A stretch of DNA of 64,000 bases from CAYPKG01 sp964411275 (GTDB lineage Bacteria > Bacillota > Clostridia > Christensenellales > CAG-138). Shown one piece after another: positions 50,001 to 59,572 of the stretch (position 1 is the stretch's first letter; each line of letters starts with the position of its first letter). The notes below the pieces were generated by a model. That model had not been told where the DNA came from and made no database searches. It was given only the letters and a program-made list of their open reading frames with translations. Location: positions 50,680 to 114,679 of the forward strand of contig CAYPKG010000003.1 in assembly GCA_964411275.1 (NCBI GenBank), written 5' to 3'. The position numbers and the translations under genes were made by a program.

Positions 50001-50414
50001 TCACTCCGGCAGCATTTCGATCCAGTTTAACAGCGCCGCCTCGTCCTCATAATATACTTTCGTCATCCCCGGGTTTCCCGCAAGCATTGCGGATAAACGG
50101 CCCGGGGCCGAATTTTTGCGCAAAATATAGACGGGCTTGTGGAGGGCGTCCGCCAGTCCCAGCTCATACCCCACCCCCAGGGACAGGGTGGAGCATTCCG
50201 CCACCACAAAATCGCAGTCCGTCAGCCACGCCACGTCCTGCCTAAATATGTCCGCGTCGGTGAGGCCCGCCTGTCCCGCGTCCGTCAGGGCCGGGTCGCC
50301 GATGTGTTCCGTCAGAACCAAAAAACGCTTCTTCAGCGCGGCGATGGCCGCCCGATATAGCGCCTGATACTCCCTGCCGCCCCGGATCGCGCCGGAAAAA
50401 TAAACTTTCTTCAT
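50001..50414 (-). CDS. Nucleoside 2-deoxyribosyltransferase / DNPH1-like N-glycosidase
   Basis: 137 residues. The start YFSGAIRGGREYQ and the catalytic-type ECSTLSLGVGYELGLA match DNPH1 (Rcl), which cuts the sugar-base bond of deoxynucleoside 5'-phosphates such as hydroxymethyl-dUMP. The nearest relatives are NDT-family transferases. It may clean damaged nucleotides from the pool. It stands alone on the minus strand. Confidence 0.8.
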   Translation of the reverse strand: MKKVYFSGAIRGGREYQALYRAAIAALKKRFLVLTEHIGDPALTDAGQAGLTDADIFRQDVAWLTDCDFVVAECSTLSLGVGYELGLADALHKPVYILRKNSAPGRLSAMLAGNPGMTKVYYEDEAALLNWIEMLPE

Positions 50415-50482
50415 TGTTTCCTCCTGTTTATGGTTGTCCCAAGCTCCGCCTTCGTTTATGATTAAGAAACAGAAAGGAGGCT

Positions 50483-51265
50483 ATGCGCTTGTTTTCACAT
50501 GATGCTCTGCGCGCGCTTTTGTTCGCGACCATTGCCGGGCTTTCCACCATGCTGGGGGCGTTGATCATATTTTTCACCAAGGGGAAAAACGAAAAGCTGG
50601 TTTCCGTCTCCCTGGGCTTTGCCGGCGGCGTGATGATCAGCGTCACGTTTACCGATCTTTTGCCCAACGCCAACGCGGCATTGTCCGCCGTGGCCGGAAC
50701 AAAAAACGGCGTGCTCATCGGCCTTGGATTTTTGACCGCCGGGCTGCTTCTCGCAGCCATGATCGACCGTTTCGTCCCGCATCAGGAATACGATGAGTCC
50801 GTGGGCGGCAAGCCCCACAACGATCTGTTCCGGGTAGGGTTTGTATCCATGCTGGCAATCGGCCTGCACAATTTCCCGGAGGGGATCGCTACGTTCATGG
50901 CGGGCTACGGCGACCCTGCGCTGGGGCTGTCCATCACAATCGCCATTGCCATGCACAATATCCCCGAGGGCATCACCGTAGCGATGCCGGTGTATTTTTC
51001 CACAGGCAGCCGCAAAAAGGCCATGTGGTACACATTCCTCTCCGGCATGGCGGAGCCTGCGGGCGCATTGCTGGCGTTTTTACTGTTGCAGCCTTTCATA
51101 AACGATTTCATCATGGGCGCCATATTCGCCGTCGTGTCCGGAATTATGCTCTATATCGCAATCGAGGAGCTCATTCCTTCCTCCCGGCAATATGGCCACC
51201 ACCGGCACGCCCTCATCGCCACGTTCGCAGGGATGCTCATCATGATGGTCACCCATGTTTTGTAA
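50483..51265 (+). CDS. zupT: ZIP-family zinc transporter ZupT
   Basis: 260 residues with eight helices. The metal-path motifs HNFPEG (in LAIGLHNFPEG) and HNIPEG (IAMHNIPEG) are in helices 4 and 5, and EELIPSS is near the end. ZupT imports zinc and other divalent metals. AAAGGAGG precedes the ATG. Its end overlaps the end of the convergent acetyltransferase gene by 17 bases. Confidence 0.93.
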   Translation: MRLFSHDALRALLFATIAGLSTMLGALIIFFTKGKNEKLVSVSLGFAGGVMISVTFTDLLPNANAALSAVAGTKNGVLIGLGFLTAGLLLAAMIDRFVPHQEYDESVGGKPHNDLFRVGFVSMLAIGLHNFPEGIATFMAGYGDPALGLSITIAIAMHNIPEGITVAMPVYFSTGSRKKAMWYTFLSGMAEPAGALLAFLLLQPFINDFIMGAIFAVVSGIMLYIAIEELIPSSRQYGHHRHALIATFAGMLIMMVTHVL

Positions 51266-51791
51266 TGCCGTACACATTTTCATAGAGAAAGCGGCGGACG
51301 GACGCAAACTCCGCCTCGCTTAACGGCCCCGGCCAGCTCATAAGTTGGAGCCGCAGCGGCGAAAACCCCGGCTGCAGCGGCGGCTGCTTGTAGGCATGGG
51401 CATTGTAGAACAGCCCCAGCCGCTCATAAAAGCCGATGCGCCGCGCCGCAATAGTGCTTTCTCCAGGTTCCACCTCCAGCACCAGGGGCCGGGCGTCCCC
51501 CGAAATATACTCCAATACCGCCCGCCCGCCAAGGCCCTGTCCCCGCAGCGCCCCGTCCACAGCCAAATGCTCCATATACCTGAGGCTTTCCCATTCCCAT
51601 ACGGCCAACAGCGCAATCACCCTGCCCTCCTGAGATAACAGCCTGAGCTTGTAAGCCGGATTTTGAAGAAGTGCCCGCTGGACAGCCTCCTCCCGCCATT
51701 CCTCTTTGGGCAGCGACCGGCACAACAGGCCATAAGCCTCGTCAAAGACGTCCTGCGGAATAGGCCGGGTGACATCATATTCTTCCCACAT
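51249..51791 (-). CDS. GNAT-family N-acetyltransferase
   Basis: 180 residues. The acetyl-CoA loop is in LRGQGLGGRAV, preceded by the beta strands VIALLAVWEWESLRYMEHLAV. The later IGFYERLGL is typical of GNAT enzymes. The substrate is unknown. It overlaps zupT tail to tail. Confidence 0.85.
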   Translation of the reverse strand: MWEEYDVTRPIPQDVFDEAYGLLCRSLPKEEWREEAVQRALLQNPAYKLRLLSQEGRVIALLAVWEWESLRYMEHLAVDGALRGQGLGGRAVLEYISGDARPLVLEVEPGESTIAARRIGFYERLGLFYNAHAYKQPPLQPGFSPLRLQLMSWPGPLSEAEFASVRRFLYENVYGITKHG

Positions 51792-51937
51792 GAATATCCC
51801 TTGTCCTTAAATCGTTTTCATCAATCATACCCAAATTGTCATATTCATGCAACCAATAGGGCTTTCCCTGCGTTATACTTAATGAAAACTCATCCGCCAT
51901 GCCCCAAGGCGATCACAAAAATAAAGGAGGAACTACC

Positions 51938-52918
51938 ATGAAAAAGAGAATTCTCATTCCCATTCTTGTTTTCGCGCTGCTGCTTGGCGCCATTGGCTGC
52001 TCCGCCCAGTCGGAGAAAACAACAGATCAGATGCTTGCCCCCGCCGAGCCCGCTGTCGCCCCAATGCCCGCCGCCGCAGCGGATATGGAGGAGGCCATAG
52101 CGGAGAATTACGACGCCGGCTGGACCAGTGTCGCCAGCGCGGTAGACAATGCAGGCGGCTATGGCGGGCATAAGATCATCAAAAACGCCGGCCTGGGCCT
52201 GGAAACCCGCAACTTTGACAACGACCTCGCCTATATCCGCCAAAAGGCCGAGGAGATGGGCGGGTATGTCTCCTCCTCCAACATCAGCGGGCGCAAGCCT
52301 GAAAACTACAACGACAACGGGCGCTACGCCTCCCTGTCTCTGCGCATTCCGGAGGCCAAGATGGAGGCGTTTTTGGAGGACGCCCGCGGCGTGGCTACCG
52401 TTACGTATGAAAACACCGGCGGCCAGGACATCACCGCCTCGTACTTCGATACGGAAAGCCGCCTCAACGTGTACACCACCCAGCGGGAGCGGATCTTAAA
52501 GCTATTGGAAAGCGCGGAAAACATGGAGGAAATCATCGCGCTGGAAACGGAGCTGTCCCGGCTGACATATGAAATCGAAAGCCTGACCACGCAGTTGAAG
52601 CGATGGGACGACCTGGTGAATTACGCCACCATCAGCATCGATATAAAGGAGCTTGCCCCCGCCTCCCCGGTAGCCAGCGATGACAGCATGGGCACCCGGA
52701 TCAGCGAGGGGCTGCAGCAGACTATGGCGGGCATGTCCGTGTTTTTTGAAAACCTCGTGGTGTTTCTTGTTGCCGCCTCCCCAGTGCTGCTGATTTTGGG
52801 AGTCATTGCAGTAGTGGTTATCCTCCTCGCCCGCCGCAATAACAAGCGCCGGGAGAAGGCAGGCAAACAGTATTACGACACCCCGCCGGAAAAGAAAGAC
52901 GAGAAAAGTGAAACATAG
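51938..52918 (+). CDS. DUF4349-family lipoprotein
   Basis: 326 residues from ATG 51938 with AGGAGG upstream. A lipoprotein signal ends in LGAIGCS. The body has the DUF4349 pattern (NAGLGLETRNFDNDLAYI, GGYVSSSNISG, RIPEAKMEAFL), a coiled coil (about 190-230) and one C-terminal helix (about 270-300), then a basic tail. So it is fixed to the membrane at both ends. The role is unknown. A terminator follows at 52977-53009. Confidence 0.82.
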   Translation: MKKRILIPILVFALLLGAIGCSAQSEKTTDQMLAPAEPAVAPMPAAAADMEEAIAENYDAGWTSVASAVDNAGGYGGHKIIKNAGLGLETRNFDNDLAYIRQKAEEMGGYVSSSNISGRKPENYNDNGRYASLSLRIPEAKMEAFLEDARGVATVTYENTGGQDITASYFDTESRLNVYTTQRERILKLLESAENMEEIIALETELSRLTYEIESLTTQLKRWDDLVNYATISIDIKELAPASPVASDDSMGTRISEGLQQTMAGMSVFFENLVVFLVAASPVLLILGVIAVVVILLARRNNKRREKAGKQYYDTPPEKKDEKSET

Positions 52919-52976
52919 GAAATACTATTTTGACGAAGCCGCTTCAAATTAAATGGAAGCGGTCTAAAAAGATGAA

Positions 52977-53009
52977 ACGCCGATACGATCACCGTACCGG
53001 CGTTTTTTT
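52977..53009 (+). terminator. Intrinsic terminator after the DUF4349 gene
   Basis: ACGCCGATACG and CGTACCGGCGT form a stem with a five-base loop followed by TTTTTTT. The -35 box of the padR promoter starts two bases later. Confidence 0.8.
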
Positions 53010-53010
53010 G

Positions 53011-53047
53011 TTGACAGAAGTTACGGTAAATGATATATTACGGTAAA
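53011..53047 (+). promoter_or_regulatory. padR promoter with repeated operator-like sequence
   Basis: TTGACA (53011-53016), 17 bases, TATATT (53034-53039). The 10-base sequence TTACGGTAAA occurs twice, at 53021-53030 in the spacer and at 53038-53047 over the -10 end. Each copy is nearly self-complementary (TTACGGTAA). This is a likely site for autorepression by the PadR protein. Confidence 0.7.
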
Positions 53048-53068
53048 CGTAATAAAGGATGACGGTGC

Positions 53069-53401
53069 ATGCGGGACAATATTATGGGCGGCGCCCTTAC
53101 CGAAACCACGTTTCTCGTTCTCCTTTCCACCTATTCCCCCAACCATGGATATGGCATCATGCAATTCATCGAGCAGGAGACAAATGGAAGGGTGGTGTTG
53201 GGCGCGGGAACGCTATATGGGGCGATCAACTCACTATTAAAGAAGGAATGGATTGCCCCTATGGGAAATCAACAACCGGGGAGCAACAAAAAGGAGTATG
53301 TCATCACGGATCTAGGCAAGCAGACAGCCGAAAAAGAGCTTTTCCGCCTGGGAGAGCTGTGCAATCTGGCTTCAAACATAATGGGAGGTGAGGCAACATG
53401 A
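53069..53401 (+). CDS. PadR-family transcriptional regulator
   Basis: 110 residues, one winged helix with the PadR features HGYGIMQFIE, GTLYGAINSLLKKEW and YVITDLGKQ, and a short C-terminal helix. The pair PadR plus DUF2812 protein is common in Clostridia; the regulator probably represses both genes until a membrane stress or drug binds. It overlaps the next gene by four bases. Confidence 0.9.
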   Translation: MRDNIMGGALTETTFLVLLSTYSPNHGYGIMQFIEQETNGRVVLGAGTLYGAINSLLKKEWIAPMGNQQPGSNKKEYVITDLGKQTAEKELFRLGELCNLASNIMGGEAT

Positions 53402-54453
53402 CAAAGAGAGTATTCCGGTATTTTTTTGATTTTACCGAGGGTCAGGAAAAATGGCTGAACGAAATGGCGGCAAAGGGCTGGCGGCTCGTCAAATGCGGGC
53501 AACTCGCCTATGAGTTTGAAAGCTGCGGCCCCGGCGAATACCAATACGCCGTGGATTTTGTGGCTGACAAGACATATGGGAAATCAAGGGATTATAAGGC
53601 TTTTTTAGAAAGCGTGGGTTACAAAGTATTTTATAAAAACGTGAATGTGGGTATTTTTGTGGGCAAAGTCAAATGGCGTCCCTGGGGGGATGGCGCAGGG
53701 CAAATCGCCACATACCCGGGCAACCTCCAGAAGGAACTGGTCATCGTGGAAAAGAAAAGTGACGGCAAGCCTTTTCAATTGCACACGAATTTGACGGATG
53801 CCCTGCCGGTCTACCATAAAACCCGCCTGTCCTATTTCTGGTCATTCGGAAATATGCTTGCCCTCATGCTGCTGCTATTGTTCTATGCCCTGCGGCTGAA
53901 TTACCTCCCCATGGCGGTGGGCGGGTTGGTGTGCGGGGTGCTGGGATGCTTATGGCTTGCTCCGGCGCTGCGGCTCTCAAAAAAAATCAAAGCGCTGAAG
54001 GAAGAGGCGCAAACCCATGAATACGAGGCGCCTTTAAGAATAAAGACCATATCGAAAATAATCACCGCGGTGGCGGCGCCTGTGCTGATCGTATCCCTGA
54101 TATTGGGGCTGCTATATGCCTACGGCCAGCCGGCGGACAGCTATGTGGCCCGGGGCATGGTGCAGCAAAGCTATGGCAGCCGCTGGTACGCAAGCTACCA
54201 TTATCTTGACGGCAACCGGCAGCGCCGCATCACATTGCACGAGGGCGCGCATGAATTTACCGTTGAGATTACCACCAACTCCGGTGAGCTTACTCTTTCC
54301 ATCACCGGGTCGGATGGGACGGCGTACTACAAAGGATCGGCCCTTGCCACAACAATATTTACGGTAGAGGCGGATATCCCAAAGGAGGATACGCTCACCA
54401 TCCGCGTTGATGCAAAAGAGCATAGCGGCGGATATGACCTGCAATGGAAGTAG
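53398..54453 (+). CDS. DUF2812-family membrane protein
   Basis: 351 residues. The N-terminal DUF2812 domain (about 1-120: FDFTEGQEKWLNEMAAKGWRL) is soluble. Two close helices (about 143-185), a third helix (about 218-240) and a C-terminal beta-rich extracellular part of about 110 residues follow. It is translationally coupled to the padR gene. The function is unknown. Confidence 0.82.
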   Translation: MTKRVFRYFFDFTEGQEKWLNEMAAKGWRLVKCGQLAYEFESCGPGEYQYAVDFVADKTYGKSRDYKAFLESVGYKVFYKNVNVGIFVGKVKWRPWGDGAGQIATYPGNLQKELVIVEKKSDGKPFQLHTNLTDALPVYHKTRLSYFWSFGNMLALMLLLLFYALRLNYLPMAVGGLVCGVLGCLWLAPALRLSKKIKALKEEAQTHEYEAPLRIKTISKIITAVAAPVLIVSLILGLLYAYGQPADSYVARGMVQQSYGSRWYASYHYLDGNRQRRITLHEGAHEFTVEITTNSGELTLSITGSDGTAYYKGSALATTIFTVEADIPKEDTLTIRVDAKEHSGGYDLQWK

Positions 54454-54463
54454 TATATTGTCG

Positions 54464-56518
54464 TTACAAGCTGCTCTGCTCCTGCATCCAGCCGTAGAGG
54501 GCGTCCACAATCCGGTCTTTTTCCACCGTTTTTGGGTTATCCGGGTCAAACCGTACCCCTGGGCCGATTGTCATAATGCGCTTCTTTTTGTTGATGTACA
54601 CGGGATAAAATGTGGTACAGCAGCCGGTGCGCTTATGGTATTCACTGCCGATGCTGGAAAATCCGGAAAAGAACTGGGAAACGCCCGCCTGCTTATAGGC
54701 GCCTGGCTCCCCTTCCGCTTCGGGATTTTCCGGAAACAGCAGTATATTGTCCTCATATTCCATGGCGTCCACCGTCAACCGGATGGTTTTCACCACCTCC
54801 CGGACATTGCCCTGGTACACGGGAATGGGCTCCACCAAATTGAGCACATACGGCACAAGGGGCGCGATCCAGCCCGGAATTTTTGCCCGAATGCCCCGGG
54901 GCAAAAAGCGGAATATCTTGTCCACGCCGCCCGTAAGCTGCTCCGCCACCGCCTCCCGGCTGAGCATGCTGGACACGATCCAGGAGCGGAAATAAAACGG
55001 CAGATGCAGATTGCTGATGATTGGCCCGTAGACCTCTAAATGATTGCAGGCAAACACCACCGGCCCATCCGAAAGGTTCACCTGCTCCTTTCCGATGACC
55101 CGGCAGGGCATGAGAGGGCGCAAAAGCCCCCGAAGGATACTTGGGAGGATGTACCGGGTGCGCTGGCTTAACTGCACCTGCAAGCGAGTTTCCAGCGCCG
55201 GGTTCACTTCCCCGCGCCGCACCAGCGCCCGGTAATGCATGAGCTTGCGGGCATAATCCTTGTTGAGCGGCTGCATCAGCGCGTATATGAGGGCAATCAG
55301 CAAAAATGCGGGAGGCAGCAACAGCATCATCGTCCGCAGCATATCCCCAAACCCCAAAAGCGCTTCTACCTGATCCGCTTTTCCTTCCACGAAAAACGTG
55401 AACACGGTAAAGAGCAGCACCAGCAGCAGCGTGGACAGCGTCAGCCCCCACTCCACCATGGCGGCGGTGTTCGCCTGATAATCCCTGGCTTCCTCCTCCC
55501 CCAGGGAAAATTCAAGCACCGCCTGCATGTCCTTGCCTAAAGTTAGGATCACCGAGAACATACACGCCAGGCCCATGGCCCACAAAAAGTTGTTCCAGAG
55601 ATTGTTTAATCCCACAAACCAGCCGTTGTAGGTGCCGATACAAGCAACGCAAAACAGCAGCGCGCCCGCCACGAACATGGACGGCTTGTCATACCGGCTG
55701 GTAACCTCACGGCGTTTGAAAAACAAAAATCCCAGCGCGGTCAGCGCGCCAACCACCACAAGCCAGATCAAAAGCGACACGAACGCCCCCAGCATATCCG
55801 TGGCCGGCAGATAGCGGATATAGCAGATATAGGTGAATATGGACAGGTTCAGCGCCACAAACATGCTGGTAACCATGCGGTTATACACCCGGAACGCGGA
55901 AACGTTTTGAAGCTTATCGGCGTCTGGGGCGCTGCCATCGTCTGGAACGATGACGAAAATTTGATGGCAGAACGCAAGCAGCGCCGTCCCCCCCACCATC
56001 GCTGCCAGCATCCAGAACTCCCCTTCGGCCAGCCTTGGCTTCAATACGGCCATAATGCCTACGCTCAACAGCGTGTGCCAGAACAACAGCAATACAAGCC
56101 TTATCTGGGGCGGGGCCCAGTGCCACGCTACCAATACGGCGCCTGCCTGCCGCAGCAGCAGGAAGAATATGCACAGTATCAGGGGCAGCAGCTCCCGGCT
56201 ATAAGCAAGCCTTGGATAGAACACGAGGAGCAGCGCTGATAACAACGCCGCCCCCACAAAAACCACAATGGCCTGGGCTGTGATGGTGCTGGGCAGCAGC
56301 TTTCTGCCCCGGCGGCCTGTCATTCGCGCGTACACCACCCAGATTTGACCCGTCAGATACAATGCGCCGCCCAGCGCGGCATTGTGCATGATAAGTTCGC
56401 TCATGCACATGGCGATGAACACATACAGCGCGTCAAACAGCTTGTTGGCCGCAAGCCCAATCCAGCCTGGGATGCGCTTGCCTTTTTCCCCGCCGGTATT
56501 CGCGCCGTTTCCTTTCAT
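54464..56518 (-). CDS. Polytopic membrane protein fused to a PlsC-like acyltransferase domain
   Basis: 684 residues. About twelve hydrophobic helices (to about residue 430) precede a PlsC-like domain with VFACNHLEVYGP and LLFPENPEAEG. In active enzymes the first motif is NH-x4-D; here the Asp position is Gly, so the acyl-transfer site looks altered. The second motif keeps the FPE core. The start overlaps the butyrate kinase stop (TAATG). A role in lipid or wall-polymer acylation is possible, but catalysis is doubtful. Confidence 0.65.
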   Translation of the reverse strand: MKGNGANTGGEKGKRIPGWIGLAANKLFDALYVFIAMCMSELIMHNAALGGALYLTGQIWVVYARMTGRRGRKLLPSTITAQAIVVFVGAALLSALLLVFYPRLAYSRELLPLILCIFFLLLRQAGAVLVAWHWAPPQIRLVLLLFWHTLLSVGIMAVLKPRLAEGEFWMLAAMVGGTALLAFCHQIFVIVPDDGSAPDADKLQNVSAFRVYNRMVTSMFVALNLSIFTYICYIRYLPATDMLGAFVSLLIWLVVVGALTALGFLFFKRREVTSRYDKPSMFVAGALLFCVACIGTYNGWFVGLNNLWNNFLWAMGLACMFSVILTLGKDMQAVLEFSLGEEEARDYQANTAAMVEWGLTLSTLLLVLLFTVFTFFVEGKADQVEALLGFGDMLRTMMLLLPPAFLLIALIYALMQPLNKDYARKLMHYRALVRRGEVNPALETRLQVQLSQRTRYILPSILRGLLRPLMPCRVIGKEQVNLSDGPVVFACNHLEVYGPIISNLHLPFYFRSWIVSSMLSREAVAEQLTGGVDKIFRFLPRGIRAKIPGWIAPLVPYVLNLVEPIPVYQGNVREVVKTIRLTVDAMEYEDNILLFPENPEAEGEPGAYKQAGVSQFFSGFSSIGSEYHKRTGCCTTFYPVYINKKKRIMTIGPGVRFDPDNPKTVEKDRIVDALYGWMQEQSSL

Positions 56519-57600
56519 TATCCGACATACTCCTTTGCCTGTTCCTCACCCCGAAGCACCCGAAGCGCCCCTTCGGCCAGGGCCTTTAATTCATCCTCGC
56601 CAGGGTATACCCGAATAGGCGCGATCATGCCGACCCTATTCTTGATGGCCCCGGTAAACCGGTTGCTATGGGCAAGGCCGCCGGTAAGAAGGATGGCGTC
56701 TATCCGGCCCTCCAATACGGCGAACATGGCGCCGATCTCTTTGCAAACCTGATAGGCCATGCTTTCCAGCACCAGCGCCGCGTAATCATCCCCCTCCTTG
56801 ATCAGCCGCTCGCAGGCGCGCAGGTCGTGGGTTCCAAGATATGCGCTCATGCCGCCTGCCCGGGTGACCTTGTTCAGAAGGTCGGTTTGGGTATATGCGC
56901 CGGAAAAGCACATACGGATCAGGCTTTCCGCCGGAATACCGCCGGTACGCTCCGGGCTGAAGGGGCCTTCCCCGGCAAGGCCATCGTTGACGTCGATCAC
57001 CCGTCCATACCGGTGCGCGCCGACGGAGATGCCGCCGCCCATGTGCGCCACCACAAACCGGCAGTCCTCGTATGCCTTGCCCATTTCCTTGGCGCAACGG
57101 CGGGCCACCGCTTTTTGATTGAGGGCGTGAAACACGCTTCTCCTTTCAATCCCCGGCATGCCCGAAAGCTTTGCGTAGGGATCCATTTCATCTACAACCA
57201 CCGGGTCCACAACAAAAGCGGGAAGGCCAAGCCTCTTGGCGATCTCCCCCGCAACAATTCCCCCAAGGCTGGAAGCGTGGGCAGCAGCGGTGCTGTGGGT
57301 CAAGTCGTAAATCATCTTTTCATTGATGGTATATACGCCGCTGTCTATAGGCTCCGTCAATCCGCCGCGGCCGACGATAGCGTCAAACCCGTCAAGGCTC
57401 ATCCCCCGGTCTTCCAGCATTTTCAATATCAGTTCCAAACGCATGTCCTTTTGCGCGGCGACGGACTCGTATTTGCTGATCTCCCCCTTGGAATGGCGTA
57501 CCACGTCCTCGTGGACCATAACATCATTTTCGAACACGCCAAGCTTTGTGGAAGTGGAGCCTGGGTTAATGACTAAAAAGCGATAATTCTTCTTTTCCAT
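56518..57600 (-). CDS. buk: Butyrate kinase
   Basis: 360 residues from ATG 57600 with AAGGAGGG upstream. ASKHA-fold motifs are clear: LVINPGSTSTKLGVF at the start, VGRGGLTEPI, VAHMGGGISVGAH and DAILLTGGLAHS. It makes butyrate and ATP from butyryl phosphate, or handles branched acyl phosphates. The usual partner gene ptb is not adjacent; instead an ACT-domain gene precedes it by 13 bases and the PlsC-like gene overlaps it. Confidence 0.92.
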   Translation of the reverse strand: MEKKNYRFLVINPGSTSTKLGVFENDVMVHEDVVRHSKGEISKYESVAAQKDMRLELILKMLEDRGMSLDGFDAIVGRGGLTEPIDSGVYTINEKMIYDLTHSTAAAHASSLGGIVAGEIAKRLGLPAFVVDPVVVDEMDPYAKLSGMPGIERRSVFHALNQKAVARRCAKEMGKAYEDCRFVVAHMGGGISVGAHRYGRVIDVNDGLAGEGPFSPERTGGIPAESLIRMCFSGAYTQTDLLNKVTRAGGMSAYLGTHDLRACERLIKEGDDYAALVLESMAYQVCKEIGAMFAVLEGRIDAILLTGGLAHSNRFTGAIKNRVGMIAPIRVYPGEDELKALAEGALRVLRGEEQAKEYVG

Positions 57601-57613
57601 GGGTGCGCCCTCC

Positions 57614-58102
57614 TTACATATCCTTGCTTTTTTCCATGACAATGGCGCCGGTACGGGCCATATCCACGGGCTTAAACGCTTGTAGCGCATCGGCAAACTC
57701 CGTAACGCGCTCTGGCGTATCCACAAGTTCAAACACAAGGGAGTTCCCCTCGCGGTGGATGGCTTTCGCGCCAAAGCTGTCCGCCACCTTGTTTACGGCG
57801 GCCTGGTCATCCCAAGTTACCCGTGCCAACGTCATTTCCCGGCTCACATGGGTGTCCGGATCAAATGCTGTGACAGAGCGCACACAGTCCAGATGCGAAA
57901 TGCGATGCACCACCGTGGGCAAAGCGGTGTCATAGCATTCCAAAGCCAGGGTGATCCGGCTCAGCATGCTATCGTCCGTTCCCTCGGAAACAGCAAGGCT
58001 GCGAATACTCCAGCCATCCCGGCGAATTTGCGCGGTGATCCGCGTGATAACGCCGAATTCATTGTCCACCATCACGGTGAGGATATGGGCATTCGTTTTC
58101 AT
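57614..58102 (-). CDS. Acetolactate synthase small subunit-like ACT protein
   Basis: 162 residues from ATG 58102; an earlier ATG touches the ribosome binding site. The N-terminal ACT domain (VMVDNEFGVITRITAQIRRDGWSIRSLAV) and a C-terminal IlvH-like part are both present, so the length is that of IlvH. IlvH makes the large subunit sensitive to valine. No ilvB is near; linkage to butyrate kinase is unusual and may point to branched-chain acid metabolism. TATAAT at 58192-58197 (minus) is a likely -10 element. Confidence 0.8.
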   Translation of the reverse strand: MKTNAHILTVMVDNEFGVITRITAQIRRDGWSIRSLAVSEGTDDSMLSRITLALECYDTALPTVVHRISHLDCVRSVTAFDPDTHVSREMTLARVTWDDQAAVNKVADSFGAKAIHREGNSLVFELVDTPERVTEFADALQAFKPVDMARTGAIVMEKSKDM

Positions 58103-58257
58103 GAATGGCATCTTCCTTTCTTTCAATGTGTCATTAGGATTTGCAGGAAAACCTGTAGTTTTGACCCGTCCTTTGCTCAAACATTATTCATATTATACAA
58201 CATCTCATGGCGTCAGGCACCCCTCCTGGCAATAATATATCTTGCCGCCTACCGCGT

Positions 58258-58286
58258 TTGACACTTCGCCTGAAAATCAGTACAAT
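58258..58286 (+). promoter_or_regulatory. Sigma-A promoter of the PrsA-like gene
   Basis: TTGACA (58258-58263), 17 bases, TACAAT (58281-58286). The transcript would start about 45 bases before the ATG. Confidence 0.82.
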
Positions 58287-58338
58287 GAAGGGATAATCCG
58301 GGTCAAGGTACCCACCCGAAAAAGAGGAGAAACACTCA

Positions 58339-59553
58339 ATGAAAAAGCACCTTCGCACCGCATGCCTGTTGATAACCCTGTGCCTTGTTTTGTCCGGCTG
58401 CTCGCTGACGGACAACTCGGAACCGGCGGCGACCCCCCCTCCTGTGCCCACCGTGGCTCCAGTGGAGCCTGTGGAAAACGCGCCGGTCGCCCTGGTCAAC
58501 GGCAACGAGATACTTCGTTCTGACTTCGTTCAGCTATTCAATTATTATTATCAGCAGCTGTACTATTATTTGGATTTCTCGGACGTTTCCACTTTGAACA
58601 TGCTCCAGGATAACATCCTGAGCAACCTCATCCAGCGCGAGGTGGTTACACAACAGGCCGTCCAGCAGGGCTTTGTCCTTTCCGCCGACGAGCAAAGCCA
58701 GCTTGAAACAAACTACCAAAGCCAGTATGAAAGCCTGATGTCTTCCTATCGCGCCTCCGCCGAGAATATGGACGAGGAGGATGTTGAGGGCTATGCGAAA
58801 AAGCTTTTGGGGATCGACCTGGAGGCCGCCGGCTACGGCACAGTGGATGAGTATCTCGCCAAGATGAAAGAGCAATTGAAAGCAGCCATGCTGGTGACCA
58901 AGCTGCAGAATTCCGTGCACGAGGGCATCACCCTTACAGAGGAGGAAGCCAGCGCCCAGTACGGCGAGGACCTTGCTGCCCAGACCGAAAGCTATACAGC
59001 CACCCCCGCTAATTTTGAAAGCGCGCAAAGCTCTTATGAAAGCGGCTCCGGGGCCATGCCCCTGTACGTACCGGAGGGCTTTCGCCGGGTCAAGCACATC
59101 CTGATCAAAACCGCCGAAGGCGTAGACGCAGAGGCGAAGGCGACAGAGGTCTACGGCAAAGCCATTGCCGATCCAGATAAGTTTGACGCGCTCATGGCCG
59201 AGTACGGCGAAGACCCCGGCATGAAGGCGGAGCCCAACAAGACCCTGGGGTATCTGTGCAGCGAAACGACAAGCTTTGTCCCGGAATTCCTGGAAGCGGC
59301 CCTTTCCCTAAAAAAGGTAGGGGATATTACCAAGCCTGTCCAGTCGGATCACGGCTATCATATCATCACGCTTGCGGAAATTATGGAAAGCGGCCCCAGA
59401 TCCTTTGAGGAGGTCAAGGAAAGCTATATGGGGGCACTGCTCTCGACCCGTCAGAGCGAAGCGTTCCTGGCCTTGGTCGATCAGTGGGTTGCGGAAGCTA
59501 ACATCGATAACAGGATTGACGTTGTCCGGGATGTGGGCGTGACCCAAGAATAA
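58339..59553 (+). CDS. PrsA/SurA-like peptidyl-prolyl isomerase lipoprotein
   Basis: 404 residues. A lipoprotein signal ends in LVLSGCS, and a Pro-rich linker (about 30-47) follows. A SurA-type helical N-domain (about 48-230) comes next, then a parvulin domain (about 250-365: RRVKHILIKTAEG, GYLCSETTSFVPEFLEAA, SDHGYHIITL). It helps exported proteins fold outside the membrane. GAGG precedes the ATG. The GIY-YIG gene follows by 19 bases. Confidence 0.88.
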   Translation: MKKHLRTACLLITLCLVLSGCSLTDNSEPAATPPPVPTVAPVEPVENAPVALVNGNEILRSDFVQLFNYYYQQLYYYLDFSDVSTLNMLQDNILSNLIQREVVTQQAVQQGFVLSADEQSQLETNYQSQYESLMSSYRASAENMDEEDVEGYAKKLLGIDLEAAGYGTVDEYLAKMKEQLKAAMLVTKLQNSVHEGITLTEEEASAQYGEDLAAQTESYTATPANFESAQSSYESGSGAMPLYVPEGFRRVKHILIKTAEGVDAEAKATEVYGKAIADPDKFDALMAEYGEDPGMKAEPNKTLGYLCSETTSFVPEFLEAALSLKKVGDITKPVQSDHGYHIITLAEIMESGPRSFEEVKESYMGALLSTRQSEAFLALVDQWVAEANIDNRIDVVRDVGVTQE

Positions 59554-59572
59554 AATCAGCAGGAGGCGGCGT

